A stretch of 64,000 bases of DNA, taken from the NCBI RefSeq assembly GCF_029436685.1, contig NZ_JAROCY010000002.1, positions 186,001-250,000 on the forward strand, written 5' to 3'. A program made the translations under genes and the position numbers. The notes below the pieces were generated by a model, which made no database searches, was not told the DNA's origin, and was given only the letters and a program-made list of their open reading frames with translations. Positions 35,521 through 43,418 of the stretch are shown here, piece after piece. The number at the start of each line of letters is the position of its first letter. The first letter of the stretch is position 1. Source of the DNA: Novosphingobium cyanobacteriorum (GTDB taxonomy: Bacteria; Pseudomonadota; Alphaproteobacteria; Sphingomonadales; Sphingomonadaceae).

Positions 35521-35596
35521 AGGAGTGTAGCTCAGTTGGTAGAGCATCGGTCTCCAAAACCGAGGGCCGTGGGTTCGAGTCCCTCCACTCCTGCCA
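35521..35596 (+). tRNA. trnW: tRNA-Trp (CCA anticodon)
   Basis: The 76-base gene folds as a full cloverleaf. Acceptor arms AGGAGTG/CACTCCT pair perfectly; the D-arm is GCTCAGTTGGTAGAGC; the anticodon stem TCGGT/ACCGA encloses loop CTCCAAA with anticodon CCA at 35554-35556; the T-arm holds GTGGGTTCGAGTCCC. The 3' CCA is encoded. A tRNA-Trp ahead of secE-nusG is standard in alphaproteobacteria. Confidence 0.97.
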
Positions 35597-35666
35597 TTTT
35601 CTCCCGGATTGATTTGACCCCTGGGGCGGGCGCGCCCATCATGGCGCGGGCTGGCATGGGGTGACG

Positions 35667-36383
35667 ATGGACGCGGCGGGCGATTGGGCCGAACGGCTCG
35701 ACCACATGGAGCAATGGTACCGCGATCTGCTGGCATCGGGCACGGCCGAGGCCTTTCTCCACAATGATTATGCCCCGCACCGGGCGTTTCTGTCCGGTCT
35801 GCATGGGCGGGTGATCGATGTTGGCGGCGGAGCAGGGGTCGCCGGGCGCTATCTGCCGCCGTCCTGCACGCATGTGGTGGTCGATCCGGCAGCCGTCTGG
35901 CAGGATCCGGCGTGGAAGCAGTTTTCGGCAAGCTTTGCCGCAGGCCGCTCGGCCGAGTTCGTCCAGGGCACGGGCGAGGCGCTGCCGTTCGCCACGGCCG
36001 AGTTCGATGCCGGGCTGGCGTTCTGGAGCCTGAACCATGCGGGAGATCCGGCCCGTTGCGTCGCCGAACTGGCGCGCGTGGTAAGGCCTGCTGGCAAGGT
36101 CCTGCTGGTGCTGGAAGACATGGAGCCGACTTGGGGTGATTGCATTTTGGCCGCCCTGCGACGAACGGGTTACCGCCTTGGCCTGCCGCGCAAGGACCAT
36201 GGCGGGCTCGGCGCCTTGCCGCCCGTCATCCGGGAAAAGCTTTCGCGCAACCCTTGGCCCCTGCAGGATGATCATTGCCGGATCGACGAGCGTGACCTGA
36301 TGCGTTGGGCAGCACCCGCCTTCCGCCTCACCCGCCGTGAATGGCTCGGCGGTTTTCTTGCGTTTGAATTCGTTCGCCGCTGA
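35667..36383 (+). CDS. Class I SAM-dependent methyltransferase
   Basis: This is a 238-residue Rossmann methyltransferase. Motif I is RVIDVGGGAGVAGRYLP, followed by VVVDPAA, GEALPFATAEFDAGLAFWSLNHAGDPARCVAELARVVRPAGKVLLVLED, the layout of UbiE/Methyltransf_11 enzymes. The substrate is unknown. ATG 35667 is chosen over GTG 35661 because GGGG lies just upstream. It lies 70 bases after tRNA-Trp, splitting that tRNA from secE-nusG. Confidence 0.82.
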   Translation: MDAAGDWAERLDHMEQWYRDLLASGTAEAFLHNDYAPHRAFLSGLHGRVIDVGGGAGVAGRYLPPSCTHVVVDPAAVWQDPAWKQFSASFAAGRSAEFVQGTGEALPFATAEFDAGLAFWSLNHAGDPARCVAELARVVRPAGKVLLVLEDMEPTWGDCILAALRRTGYRLGLPRKDHGGLGALPPVIREKLSRNPWPLQDDHCRIDERDLMRWAAPAFRLTRREWLGGFLAFEFVRR

Positions 36384-36406
36384 ATCGGGCAGAACTTCAG
36401 CCGCAG

Positions 36407-36437
36407 AAAAGGGGCAGGCATCGCTGCCCGCCCCTTC
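36407..36437. terminator. Bidirectional hairpin terminator
   Basis: A stem GGGGC-A-GGCA with loop TCGC pairs with TGCC-C-GCCCC, preceded by AAAA and followed by TTCC. It lies between the convergent methyltransferase gene and the small secreted-protein gene, so it can serve both strands. One A/C mismatch interrupts the stem. Confidence 0.55.
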
Positions 36438-36455
36438 CGGTGATGTCGTAAAAGG

Positions 36456-36908
36456 TCAGAGGCCGCCGGTAACCGCCCCGGTCGCCCCGCCCGCAACGCC
36501 AGCGGTCGCGCCCGAAACGGTGGAACCGACCGTGCCGGAAGCGCCTCCGGCGGCGCCGCCCATCGGGTCGGTCGCGGTGCGGCCCGTGGCCTCGCCCGAT
36601 GCGCCCAGATCGCCGCCAGCCTTGGCCGCGCGGTCATGCCCCTTCAGCTTGGCATGGGCATTGGAATGTTCGGTGGCGGTGGCGCTGCCCTTGGCGGTCG
36701 AATCGGCTGCGGGGGGCGTTGTCGTGGTCGTCGTGCCGGTGCTGGCGGTTCCGTTCACGTCAGCGCCGGCTGGCGGAGTCGCGGTCTGGGCCGATGCACC
36801 CGCGCTGGTGCTGCCCGCAACCTGCGCTTCCACCGGTCCATCAATCGGGCGGGCCTGCGCGGCGCCGGCCATCAGCAGGGCGGCGGCGGGAATGATCAGA
36901 TGCTTCAC
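36456..36908 (-). CDS. Secreted Ala/Gly/Thr-rich protein of unknown function
   Basis: This 150-residue protein has a cleavable-looking signal (VKHLIIPAAALLMAGAAQA) followed by low-complexity sequence rich in Ala, Gly, Thr and Ser. It includes a run of six threonines, a short His/Lys stretch (HSNAHAKLKGHDRAAK), and Gly/Val/Ala repeats at the C-terminus. I place the start at GTG 36908 because AAGGAG lies seven bases upstream; the ORF opening at 37049 adds an implausible leader. No family is recognised. It probably acts in the periplasm or at the cell surface. Confidence 0.6.
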   Translation of the reverse strand: MKHLIIPAAALLMAGAAQARPIDGPVEAQVAGSTSAGASAQTATPPAGADVNGTASTGTTTTTTPPAADSTAKGSATATEHSNAHAKLKGHDRAAKAGGDLGASGEATGRTATDPMGGAAGGASGTVGSTVSGATAGVAGGATGAVTGGL

Positions 36909-37176
36909 AGGTATTCTCCTTGGCTTGTTCTTGCCCCATCCCCTTGTTGCGCTGACCAATCCTTGCCCCTTGGTGCAGTTCCCCCGCCATGCGGCGAACG
37001 GAGCGCTGGACGGGCGGAGCCGCCCATCGCAGCGCCATCCCCTTGCCATCGGCGGCCCCTTCGCCTAAATGCGTGCAACTTCCGCACATGGAAAAATCGC
37101 CAGCCCCTCCCGGACCTGCTCCGGGGCGGCGATGTCCCCTAGGCGGAAGCGACGCAATTCTTGAGGCGAACGAGCG

Positions 37177-37371
37177 ATGGCCAAGGTCACCCCCGGCGAA
37201 TTCATCAACCAGGTCCGCGCCGAAGCGCGCAAGGTGGTGTGGCCCACCCGGCAGGAAACCACCACCACGGCCATCTTCGTGGCGGTGATGATGCTGCTGC
37301 TCTCGGTCTTCTTCCTCGGCATCGACACCGTGTTCGGTTTTGTCGTGCAGTGGCTGCTGAAGCTCGCCTGA
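37177..37371 (+). CDS. secE: Preprotein translocase subunit SecE
   Basis: This 64-residue protein is the short SecE form: a cytoplasmic amphipathic helix (GEFINQVRAEARKVVWPTRQETTTTAI) and one membrane helix (FVAVMMLLLSVFFLGIDTVFGFVVQWLL). The KVVWPTRQET segment is the SecE signature. SecE clamps SecY in the protein-export channel. nusG begins 25 bp downstream. Confidence 0.95.
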   Translation: MAKVTPGEFINQVRAEARKVVWPTRQETTTTAIFVAVMMLLLSVFFLGIDTVFGFVVQWLLKLA

Positions 37372-37396
37372 CCTTTTTCAGATTCAAGGAACGATC

Positions 37397-37933
37397 ATGG
37401 CCCGCTGGTACATCATCCACGCCTATTCCGGCTTTGAGAACAAGGTGCGCGAATCCATCATCTCCGAAGCGGAGCGCATGGGTCTGTCGCAGCTGGTCGA
37501 AGCTGTCGAGGTGCCGACCGAGACCGTCACCGAGGTGAAGCGCGGCAAGAAGGTCGCCGTCGAGCGCAAGTTCATGCCGGGCTACGTGCTGGCCAAGCTG
37601 GCGATGAACGACGACATCTACCACCTCGTCAAGAACACGCCCAAGGTCACTGGCTTCCTCGGCCACAATGGCAAGCCGCAGCCGATTTCCGAAAAGGAAG
37701 CCGCGCGCTATTTCGGCGCGCGCGAACAGGCCGCTGCCGAGCCGCGCAAGCACGTGGCGGTGGATTACGAGATCGGCGATTCGGTCAAGGTCAACGCCGG
37801 CCCGTTCGCATCGTTCAACGGCACCGTGGAAGAGCTGGACTTCGAAAAGCAGCGCGTGAAGGTTGCCGTCTCGATCTTCGGCCGCGCCACGCCGGTCGAA
37901 CTGGCGTTCGAAGAGGTCGAACTGGTCAAGTAA
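37397..37933 (+). CDS. nusG: Transcription antitermination protein NusG
   Basis: NusG (178 residues) binds RNA polymerase and links it to Rho or the ribosome. The NGN domain begins ARWYIIHAYSGFENKVRESI and includes RKFMPGYVLAKLAMNDDIYHLVKNTPKVTGFLG. The KOW domain reads GDSVKVNAGPFASFNGTVEELDFEKQRVKVAVSIFGRATPVELAFEEVE. It lies between secE and rplK as in most bacteria. Confidence 0.97.
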   Translation: MARWYIIHAYSGFENKVRESIISEAERMGLSQLVEAVEVPTETVTEVKRGKKVAVERKFMPGYVLAKLAMNDDIYHLVKNTPKVTGFLGHNGKPQPISEKEAARYFGAREQAAAEPRKHVAVDYEIGDSVKVNAGPFASFNGTVEELDFEKQRVKVAVSIFGRATPVELAFEEVELVK

Positions 37934-38127
37934 GGGGCAGCGGGGCCCATTGCGGGTCCCATGCTTGCCTTTGCGCCCCGCACCCGCTATCGGCGCGCCC
38001 TTCACGAACGGGATTCGTCCCGCTCGCGATTCCGTGCGGAAGAGGATTCGCCCCTCGTGGGCGTATCTTTGCCTGACCGCTCACTCTGCGGGGGGCCATC
38101 CCCCAACAGGAAGAAAGGAGGCCATCC

Positions 38128-38559
38128 GTGGCCAAGAAGATCGAAGGCTATATCAAGCTGCAGGTTTCTGCAGGCGAAGCCAAGCCCGCGCCGCCGATCG
38201 GCCCGGCGCTGGGTCAGCGCGGCGTCAACATCATGGAATTCTGCAAGCAGTTCAACGCTGCCACGCAGGAAATTGAAAAGGGCACGCCGCTCCCCACCGT
38301 GATCACGGTCTATGCCGACCGTTCGTTCACCTTCGTCACCAAGACGCCGCCCGCCACCTTCTTCATCAAGAAGGCCGTGGGCATCAAGTCGGGCTCGAAG
38401 ACCCCCGGCAAGGCGTCGGCCGGCACCATCAAGCGCTCGCAGCTTGAAGAGATCGCCCAGGCCAAGATGAAGGACCTGAACGCGAACAGCATCGAACAGG
38501 CCGCCAAGATCATCGAAGGCTCTGCCCGTTCGATGGGCCTGCAGGTTGTGGAGGGCTGA
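38128..38559 (+). CDS. rplK: 50S ribosomal protein L11
   Basis: L11 has 143 residues ([42 protein letters not shown]). It forms the GTPase-associated centre with 23S rRNA. The start codon is GTG 38128 after a strong AAAGGAGG ribosome site. The 194-base leader from the nusG stop may hold the operon promoter and, by analogy with other bacteria, an L1-binding control site; I could not identify the latter. Confidence 0.97.
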   Translation: MAKKIEGYIKLQVSAGEAKPAPPIGPALGQRGVNIMEFCKQFNAATQEIEKGTPLPTVITVYADRSFTFVTKTPPATFFIKKAVGIKSGSKTPGKASAGTIKRSQLEEIAQAKMKDLNANSIEQAAKIIEGSARSMGLQVVEG

Positions 38560-38563
38560 ACCG

Positions 38564-39265
38564 ATGGCAAACCTGACCAAGAAGAAGAAGGCTCTCACCG
38601 AGAAGCTGGGCGACAACCAGAAGCTCTATGGCGTCGATGAAGCCATCCAGCTGCTGAAGGACCTGCAGTCGGCCAAGTTCGACCAGACCCTCGAAGTCGC
38701 GCTGAACCTGGGCGTCGATCCGCGCCACGCCGACCAGATGGTCCGTGGCATGGTCACCCTGCCTTCGGGCACGGGCAAGGACGTGAAGGTCGCCGTGTTC
38801 GCCCGTGGCGACAAGGCTGAGGCCGCTCTCGCCGCCGGTGCCGACAAGGTCGGTGCGGAAGACCTGCTGGAAGACATGCAGGCCGGCAACCTCGATTATG
38901 GCCGCGTGATCGCCACGCCGGACATGATGGGCATCGTCGGCCGTCTGGGCAAGGTGCTGGGTCCCAAGGGCCTGATGCCGAACCCGAAGCTGGGCACCGT
39001 CACCCCGAACGTGGCCGATGCGGTCAAGGCCGCCAAGAGCGGCCAGATCGAATTCCGCGTTGAAAAGGCCGGCATCATCCACGGCGGCATCGGCAAGCTC
39101 TCGTTCTCGAACGAAGCGCTGCGCGCCAACTTCGACGCCTTCGTCGACGCCATCGTCAAGGCGAAGCCGGCTGGCGCCAAGGGCAAGTACGTCCGCAAGG
39201 TCGGCCTGTCCTCGTCGATGGGCCCCGGCATCAAGATCGACGTGGCGCAGGTCCACGGCGGCTGA
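38564..39265 (+). CDS. rplA: 50S ribosomal protein L1
   Basis: L1 has 233 residues and builds the L1 stalk. Typical sequence includes [54 protein letters not shown] and [20 protein letters not shown]. Start ATG 38564 follows the rplK stop by four bases; the frame opening at 38546 lies inside rplK. A strong terminator follows, so rplJ/rplL/rpoB are not directly downstream here. Confidence 0.97.
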   Translation: MANLTKKKKALTEKLGDNQKLYGVDEAIQLLKDLQSAKFDQTLEVALNLGVDPRHADQMVRGMVTLPSGTGKDVKVAVFARGDKAEAALAAGADKVGAEDLLEDMQAGNLDYGRVIATPDMMGIVGRLGKVLGPKGLMPNPKLGTVTPNVADAVKAAKSGQIEFRVEKAGIIHGGIGKLSFSNEALRANFDAFVDAIVKAKPAGAKGKYVRKVGLSSSMGPGIKIDVAQVHGG

Positions 39266-39284
39266 TCCAGCCTGAAGGCAAATC

Positions 39285-39322
39285 AAAAAGGCCGGGAGGG
39301 TTCACGCCTTCCCGGCCTTTTT
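39285..39322 (+). terminator. Rho-independent terminator after rplA
   Basis: The inverted repeat AAAAAGGCCGGGAGG/CCTTCCCGGCCTTTTT with a short loop ends in five T residues, 20 bases after the rplA stop. The A-tract on the other side would allow some activity on the minus strand. This is the clearest intrinsic terminator in the window. Confidence 0.93.
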
Positions 39323-39345
39323 GCGTTGAAGCCAAAGCGTCGATA

Positions 39346-39383
39346 AGTCTCCCCTCCCGCTTGCGAGAGGGGCCGGGGGTGGG
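39346..39383. repeat. Short GC-rich palindromic repeat, partial copy
   Basis: The sequence CTCCCCTCCCGCTTGCGAGAGGGG followed by CCGGGGGTGGG has a hairpin and the GGGGGTGGG tail seen in the larger elements of this window. It looks like a truncated or solo arm of the same type of dispersed element. It lies in the spacer after the rplA terminator. Confidence 0.6.
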
Positions 39384-39413
39384 CAAAGCGCAGGGCCACG
39401 TGCCGAGGACCCG

Positions 39414-39644
39414 ATGACCGACGAAGCCCATCCAGAAGACTTGGTCACCGAGGAAAGCCCTGTCCCGGTAAACCCGGTGACGGCGGCGCGCCTGCAGGTC
39501 GAAGCGCAGATCCCGCCCGAAAAGCGCGGCCCCGGCTGGGACCGTCACTGGCGCGAACTGGAGCACTATGCCGAAGCCGCGCTGGAATGGACTGCCCCGC
39601 CACCCGCGCCCCCGGCGAAGTCCAAGCGCCGTCGCAGGCGCTGA
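39414..39644 (+). CDS. Small hypothetical protein
   Basis: This is a 76-residue reading frame: an acidic N-terminus (MTDEAHPEDLVTEESPVPVNP), a middle with QVEAQIPPEKRGPGWDRHWRELEHYAEAALEW, and a Pro/Ala stretch ending KSKRRRRR. The mixed charge and helical middle look coding rather than random. The basic tail could bind nucleic acid, which is speculation. No family is recognised. It converges with the lipoprotein gene that ends at 39655. Confidence 0.5.
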   Translation: MTDEAHPEDLVTEESPVPVNPVTAARLQVEAQIPPEKRGPGWDRHWRELEHYAEAALEWTAPPPAPPAKSKRRRRR

Positions 39645-39654
39645 AGGGGCTCGC

Positions 39655-40203
39655 CTACCCGCGCAGGTTCGCCTGCGTATAGCATTCCACCACCAGGCTG
39701 ATCGCGCGCCCGTCGGCCAGCTTCAGCACGGCCCTGTGCGACAGCACGGTGCCCGCCGGGCACTCCGCCGCCCGCCCGCGCCGCTGCTCCAGCCGCTCGC
39801 GATGGAAGCCCAGCGGCGCCACCACCTTGCCGAACGGCGTGTCGCTCGTTTCCAGTGTGGCGTTCATCGCCGTGGTCAGGCGGCCGGGCACGTACCAGTT
39901 CTTCGCATCCGAAAGCACCGTGTCGCCGCAGGTCAGCCGCACATGGCGAAAGGCGATTGGCTCATCGGCACCCACGCCCAACGCGCTCCGCACGGCCGCA
40001 CTGGCGGGTTCCCCTGCCTGCCTGTCCGCCAGCGCCCGGATGACGGGCGGCTCGGCGATTTTGCGCGTCGAACACCATTCACCCAGCGCCTGCGTGGCGC
40101 TGTCACGCGCAGCCAGCGTTCGCTCGAAGCGCTCGAGCGCAGGAGAGCACCCCGCGCTTGCGAGCATCCCCGCCACCATCCCGGCCAGGGCGGCGTGTTT
40201 CAC
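39655..40203 (-). CDS. Hypothetical lipoprotein, possibly chorismate lyase-like fold
   Basis: The 182-residue protein starts at GTG 40203 (VKHAALAGMVAGMLASAGC) with a lipobox-like SAGC. The rest includes WCSTRKIAEPPVIRALAD, FRHVRLTCGDTVLSDAKNWYVPGRLT, and ETSDTPFGKVVAPLGFHRER. The WYVPGRLT...PFGKVV...R spacing recalls the chorismate lyase/UTRA fold, but a lipid anchor would be odd for UbiC; I hold this loosely. GTG overlaps the stop of the upstream DUF3857 gene (GTGA), so the two are coupled. Confidence 0.55.
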   Translation of the reverse strand: MKHAALAGMVAGMLASAGCSPALERFERTLAARDSATQALGEWCSTRKIAEPPVIRALADRQAGEPASAAVRSALGVGADEPIAFRHVRLTCGDTVLSDAKNWYVPGRLTTAMNATLETSDTPFGKVVAPLGFHRERLEQRRGRAAECPAGTVLSHRAVLKLADGRAISLVVECYTQANLRG

Positions 40204-42443
40204 GATCCCGGCTTGGCAGTGGCAGGGCGTGGCGGCGGTGCAGGCGGAGGGGCATAGACAACCGGTGCAGGTGGCGCAGCGGCCTTGCCCGCGCTGGTCG
40301 AGACCGGCGGGGCCATGCAGGGATTGTCCGGCGCGGTCCAATCCGTGGCGTCGGTAAAGGGCAGGGGCTTGTCGGGCCAGCGGGCCGCACCCTTGAACAG
40401 CGCCTGCCGCCGCACGGCGAGGGGGTAAGCGTCGAAATCGGCCACTTGCGCGTTCGAGGCGATGGCATCGGCGGCGCTGATCTCCGGCGTCAGGAATCGC
40501 CTGCTGATTACGGACCGGGCAATGTCGCCGGTCAGGCCCGCGCGCCGCATCAATTCGGCCCCGCCAATCACCCGGCTGTATCCTTCGCCGAACAGCGACC
40601 AATAGGCGCTTGCGCCGCCGGGGGGCAGGCGCAGTGTGGTGGCCCAGCACTGGAACGAAGGATAGCCCGTCACCCACGGCAGGGTCTGGTCCTGCGATTT
40701 GGGCCTGCGCAGTCGCGCAGGCGTGGAAAGCGCCGATGACGGTATCCGTCCCCCCACGGCGGTGGCGGGGTAATCCGGATCGGCGATGGTCAGGTCGCCC
40801 TCGCCGGTCAGCGTCAGCGTCAGCACCCCCGCCGCCTGGTCCATCTTCCAGCTGGCCTGCTCGGCATCCACCCATGGCTCCTCGCCATGCCAGTAATCCT
40901 TGATCGCGCGCTGGGCCTGGTCCGCCGGCACGGACGAGAGCCAGGTGGCCAGCTGGATGGCGTCGTCGCCCCGCAGGATGCGCCGTGCAGTCACCCGCGT
41001 GGGTTCGGCAAGCCCGGCCCGCGCGTCGATATCCAGCACGTTGATGCCCTGCGGCCACGGCGGCACCGGCATCGCCAGCTTTTCGAGCTTGCCCCCCTGT
41101 GCCGTCAACGGCAGGCCAAAGCGCCACGGCGTTGGGGGCAATTGCGCCAGTGACCGGTCACCCAATCGCGTTCCATCCAGCAGCACCAACCTGCCGTTCA
41201 CGCTGGCGCGGGCGACCACGTGATCGAACAGGCCCGGGTTGGGCAGGCGTTGATCCATGCCGTCACCACCGCGCGAATTGACCAGCAGCGGATCGGCGGT
41301 GATGCCCAACTCGCGCAGCAGGGCGATCAGCAGCACGGTCTTGCCCTTGCAGTCGCCGAACCGGCGCTGCCAGGTCTCGTCCGCGTCCGCAGGCGTCATG
41401 TTGCCGCCATCCATCCCGACGTAGACATAGCGGATGCGGTCTTCCACCAGTTGCAGCGCTGCTTCGGTGCGCTTGATCGGGTCGGTCGTCGATGCGGCAA
41501 TCTTGGCGGCCTCGGCGCGCACCGGTGAATCCGGCTTGAGCTGTGCGGCTTTATCGTAAAGCGGCCGCACCCGGCGCGAAAGCTCGGCCCAGTCGGCGAA
41601 GTCACTGAATTCGATCAGGCGGGAAAGGCTGAACCGGCCCGGTGAGCCCATGGCCGCTTCGGGCGGCGCGCCCGGGTCGGTCATTTCAAAGCTCACGGTC
41701 TGCAGCTTGCCCACTTTGGCTGCCGCCGGGCGCATCACATCGGGCGTGGCCTGCCAGCGCAGTTTCGCGCCTTCGGGCCAGAGCAGGCGGGTGCGGAATG
41801 CGCCTGGCATCCCGCCCTGCGGCAACAGGGCGATGCCCGAACGGTGCTCGCGCAGGGTCGGGTCAAACGATGTCGCCGTCGCCGCCCATTCCAGCTCGTC
41901 GCCAACCTGCAGGTCGGGCACCTGGTAGAACGCGGTCAACCTGCCATCAAGCATGGCCAGTTCCAGCCCGCTTTCCCGGCGCACCACGGTGAACTTGGCG
42001 GTTCGTGTCAGGTCGATGGTCTTGCCCTGGCGGATCACGCGCAGCCAGTGCAGCGTCATGCCGCCCGCGCCGGGTGTCCATGACAGCGTCAGGTTGCCAA
42101 ACTGCAGCGCTTCGGGTTTCAGCAACCGCACCCGGATGGCGGTGTAGGTTTCCAGTGAATTCGGTCCGGCAAGCGCCTGGTTGTCGCTATAGATGAAGCG
42201 TACTGATGCGTTCTCGGGGGCAGGGGTGCCGGTGTCTGCCGGTGGTGGGCGGGTCCAGTCGGGCGCAGGGGCAATCGGCACTTCAGCGATCTGTGCGGGC
42301 CCTGCTGCCGCTCCCGTTCCCGCACCTGGTGCGCCGTCGGCTTTCTGCGGGCTGTCTGCTCTGGCTTCGCCCTGTACTGGCGCAATCACGCTAAGGCCGA
42401 TCGCCAGCGCAGCCCAGGAAGCCCACCCGTTCCGTTTGATCAA
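40200..42443 (-). CDS. DUF3857 / transglutaminase-like secreted protein
   Basis: This ~747-residue protein has a signal peptide (KRNGWASWAALAIGLSVIAPVQGEARA). An N-terminal DUF3857 domain follows (TAIRVRLLKPEALQFGNLTLSW...; GKTIDLTRTAKFTVVRRESGL). A transglutaminase core comes next, with a Cys-His-Asp set visible as RFGDCKGKTVLLIALLRELGI, LFDHVVARA and LLDGTRLGD. The C-terminal part resembles DUF2569/3858-type beta domains only loosely. Start is placed at TTG 42443 after GGGGGG; GTG 42482 is possible. Likely periplasmic. Its role is unknown. Confidence 0.78.
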   Translation of the reverse strand: MIKRNGWASWAALAIGLSVIAPVQGEARADSPQKADGAPGAGTGAAAGPAQIAEVPIAPAPDWTRPPPADTGTPAPENASVRFIYSDNQALAGPNSLETYTAIRVRLLKPEALQFGNLTLSWTPGAGGMTLHWLRVIRQGKTIDLTRTAKFTVVRRESGLELAMLDGRLTAFYQVPDLQVGDELEWAATATSFDPTLREHRSGIALLPQGGMPGAFRTRLLWPEGAKLRWQATPDVMRPAAAKVGKLQTVSFEMTDPGAPPEAAMGSPGRFSLSRLIEFSDFADWAELSRRVRPLYDKAAQLKPDSPVRAEAAKIAASTTDPIKRTEAALQLVEDRIRYVYVGMDGGNMTPADADETWQRRFGDCKGKTVLLIALLRELGITADPLLVNSRGGDGMDQRLPNPGLFDHVVARASVNGRLVLLDGTRLGDRSLAQLPPTPWRFGLPLTAQGGKLEKLAMPVPPWPQGINVLDIDARAGLAEPTRVTARRILRGDDAIQLATWLSSVPADQAQRAIKDYWHGEEPWVDAEQASWKMDQAAGVLTLTLTGEGDLTIADPDYPATAVGGRIPSSALSTPARLRRPKSQDQTLPWVTGYPSFQCWATTLRLPPGGASAYWSLFGEGYSRVIGGAELMRRAGLTGDIARSVISRRFLTPEISAADAIASNAQVADFDAYPLAVRRQALFKGAARWPDKPLPFTDATDWTAPDNPCMAPPVSTSAGKAAAPPAPVVYAPPPAPPPRPATAKPGS

Positions 42444-42580
42444 TCGCGCCCCCCGTTTACGGCAATTGCGGCCGCGCTGCACATGGACGGGAGCCTAAGC
42501 GGCTGATCTGCCTTCGCCAAGCCGTTGCCGCACCCTTTCTCCAAACCGGGTGCAATTGGCGCGGCCGATCGCGCGCAGGA

Positions 42581-43342
42581 TCAGATGCCGCCCGCCACCG
42601 GCTCGCGGCCCAGCGCGGCCAGGCCCTCGGACAGGGTCGTGGCGCATTCGGCCAGTTCGCTCTCGCTGGTGGATCGGATCACGAAGTTTGCGCCCACGCG
42701 TCCCTCGCGGAAGAACGGGTAGCTGCCGATCTGCACGCCGGCATAGGCCTTCTCGGTCTCGCGCAGCAGGTCGGCGATCTCGCTTTCGCCAACCCAGCAG
42801 CCGATCGTGGTGGATACCAGCGGCAGTCCGCCTTCCAGTGTTCCGGTCAGCGCATCGAGCATCTGCGCGGTGATGTGCGGCACCCCCGCCATCAGAAACA
42901 CGTTCTCCACGTGGATGCCCGGTGCCCCGGAAATGCGGTTCTCGATCAGGCTGGCGCCATCGGGCACGCGCGCCATGCGCAGGCGCGCTTCGTTCACCCC
43001 GCCTCGCGTCGCGTAATAGTTCTCCAGGATCGCGCGTGCCGCCGGGTGGATCACCACGTCCACGCCCAGTGCCGCCGCCACCGCATCCACCGTGATGTCG
43101 TCATGCGTCGGGCCGATCCCGCCGGTGGTGAACAGGTAATCGTTGCGGGCGCGCAGCGTGTTCACCGCCTCCACGATCGCTTCCATCACGTCGGGCACCA
43201 CCCGCACTTCGCGCAGGCGGATGCCCTGCACGCCCAGCCAGGTCGCCACCTGGGCGATGTTCTTGTCCTGCGTCCGGCCGGACAGGATTTCATCACCCAC
43301 CACGATCAGCGCGGCAGTCCAGATGCGGGATTCGTCGGTCAT
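42581..43342 (-). CDS. CinA-type molybdopterin-binding domain protein
   Basis: The 253-residue protein has the MoCF-biosynthesis fold of the CinA N-terminus: ALIVVGDEILSGRTQDKNIAQVATWLG, VRVVPDVMEAIVEAV, LFTTGGIGPTHDDITVDAVAAALG, FLMAGVPHITAQMLDAL. Related CinA N-domains act on ADP-ribose or pyrimidine nucleotides in NAD recycling. The C-terminal CinA amidase domain is absent. ATG 43342 trims 15 residues from the longest frame. Confidence 0.85.
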   Translation of the reverse strand: MTDESRIWTAALIVVGDEILSGRTQDKNIAQVATWLGVQGIRLREVRVVPDVMEAIVEAVNTLRARNDYLFTTGGIGPTHDDITVDAVAAALGVDVVIHPAARAILENYYATRGGVNEARLRMARVPDGASLIENRISGAPGIHVENVFLMAGVPHITAQMLDALTGTLEGGLPLVSTTIGCWVGESEIADLLRETEKAYAGVQIGSYPFFREGRVGANFVIRSTSESELAECATTLSEGLAALGREPVAGGI

Positions 43343-43418
43343 GCCGGCAGCGATAGCGCAAAGCCGGGCATGCGCAAGCGCCTGCATGGGCGCTTGCGCA
43401 TGCTTTGCCAGGCTGGGC

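Noticed and set aside
37934..38127. Possible terminator hairpin (GGGGCCC/GGGTCCC) after nusG
   Set aside because: The stem has a mismatch and no T-tract; too weak to list.
42444..42482. GTG 42482 as start of the DUF3857 gene
   Set aside because: It would put 13 basic residues before a clean signal peptide; the TTG at 42443 with a G-rich ribosome site fits better, though it is not proven.
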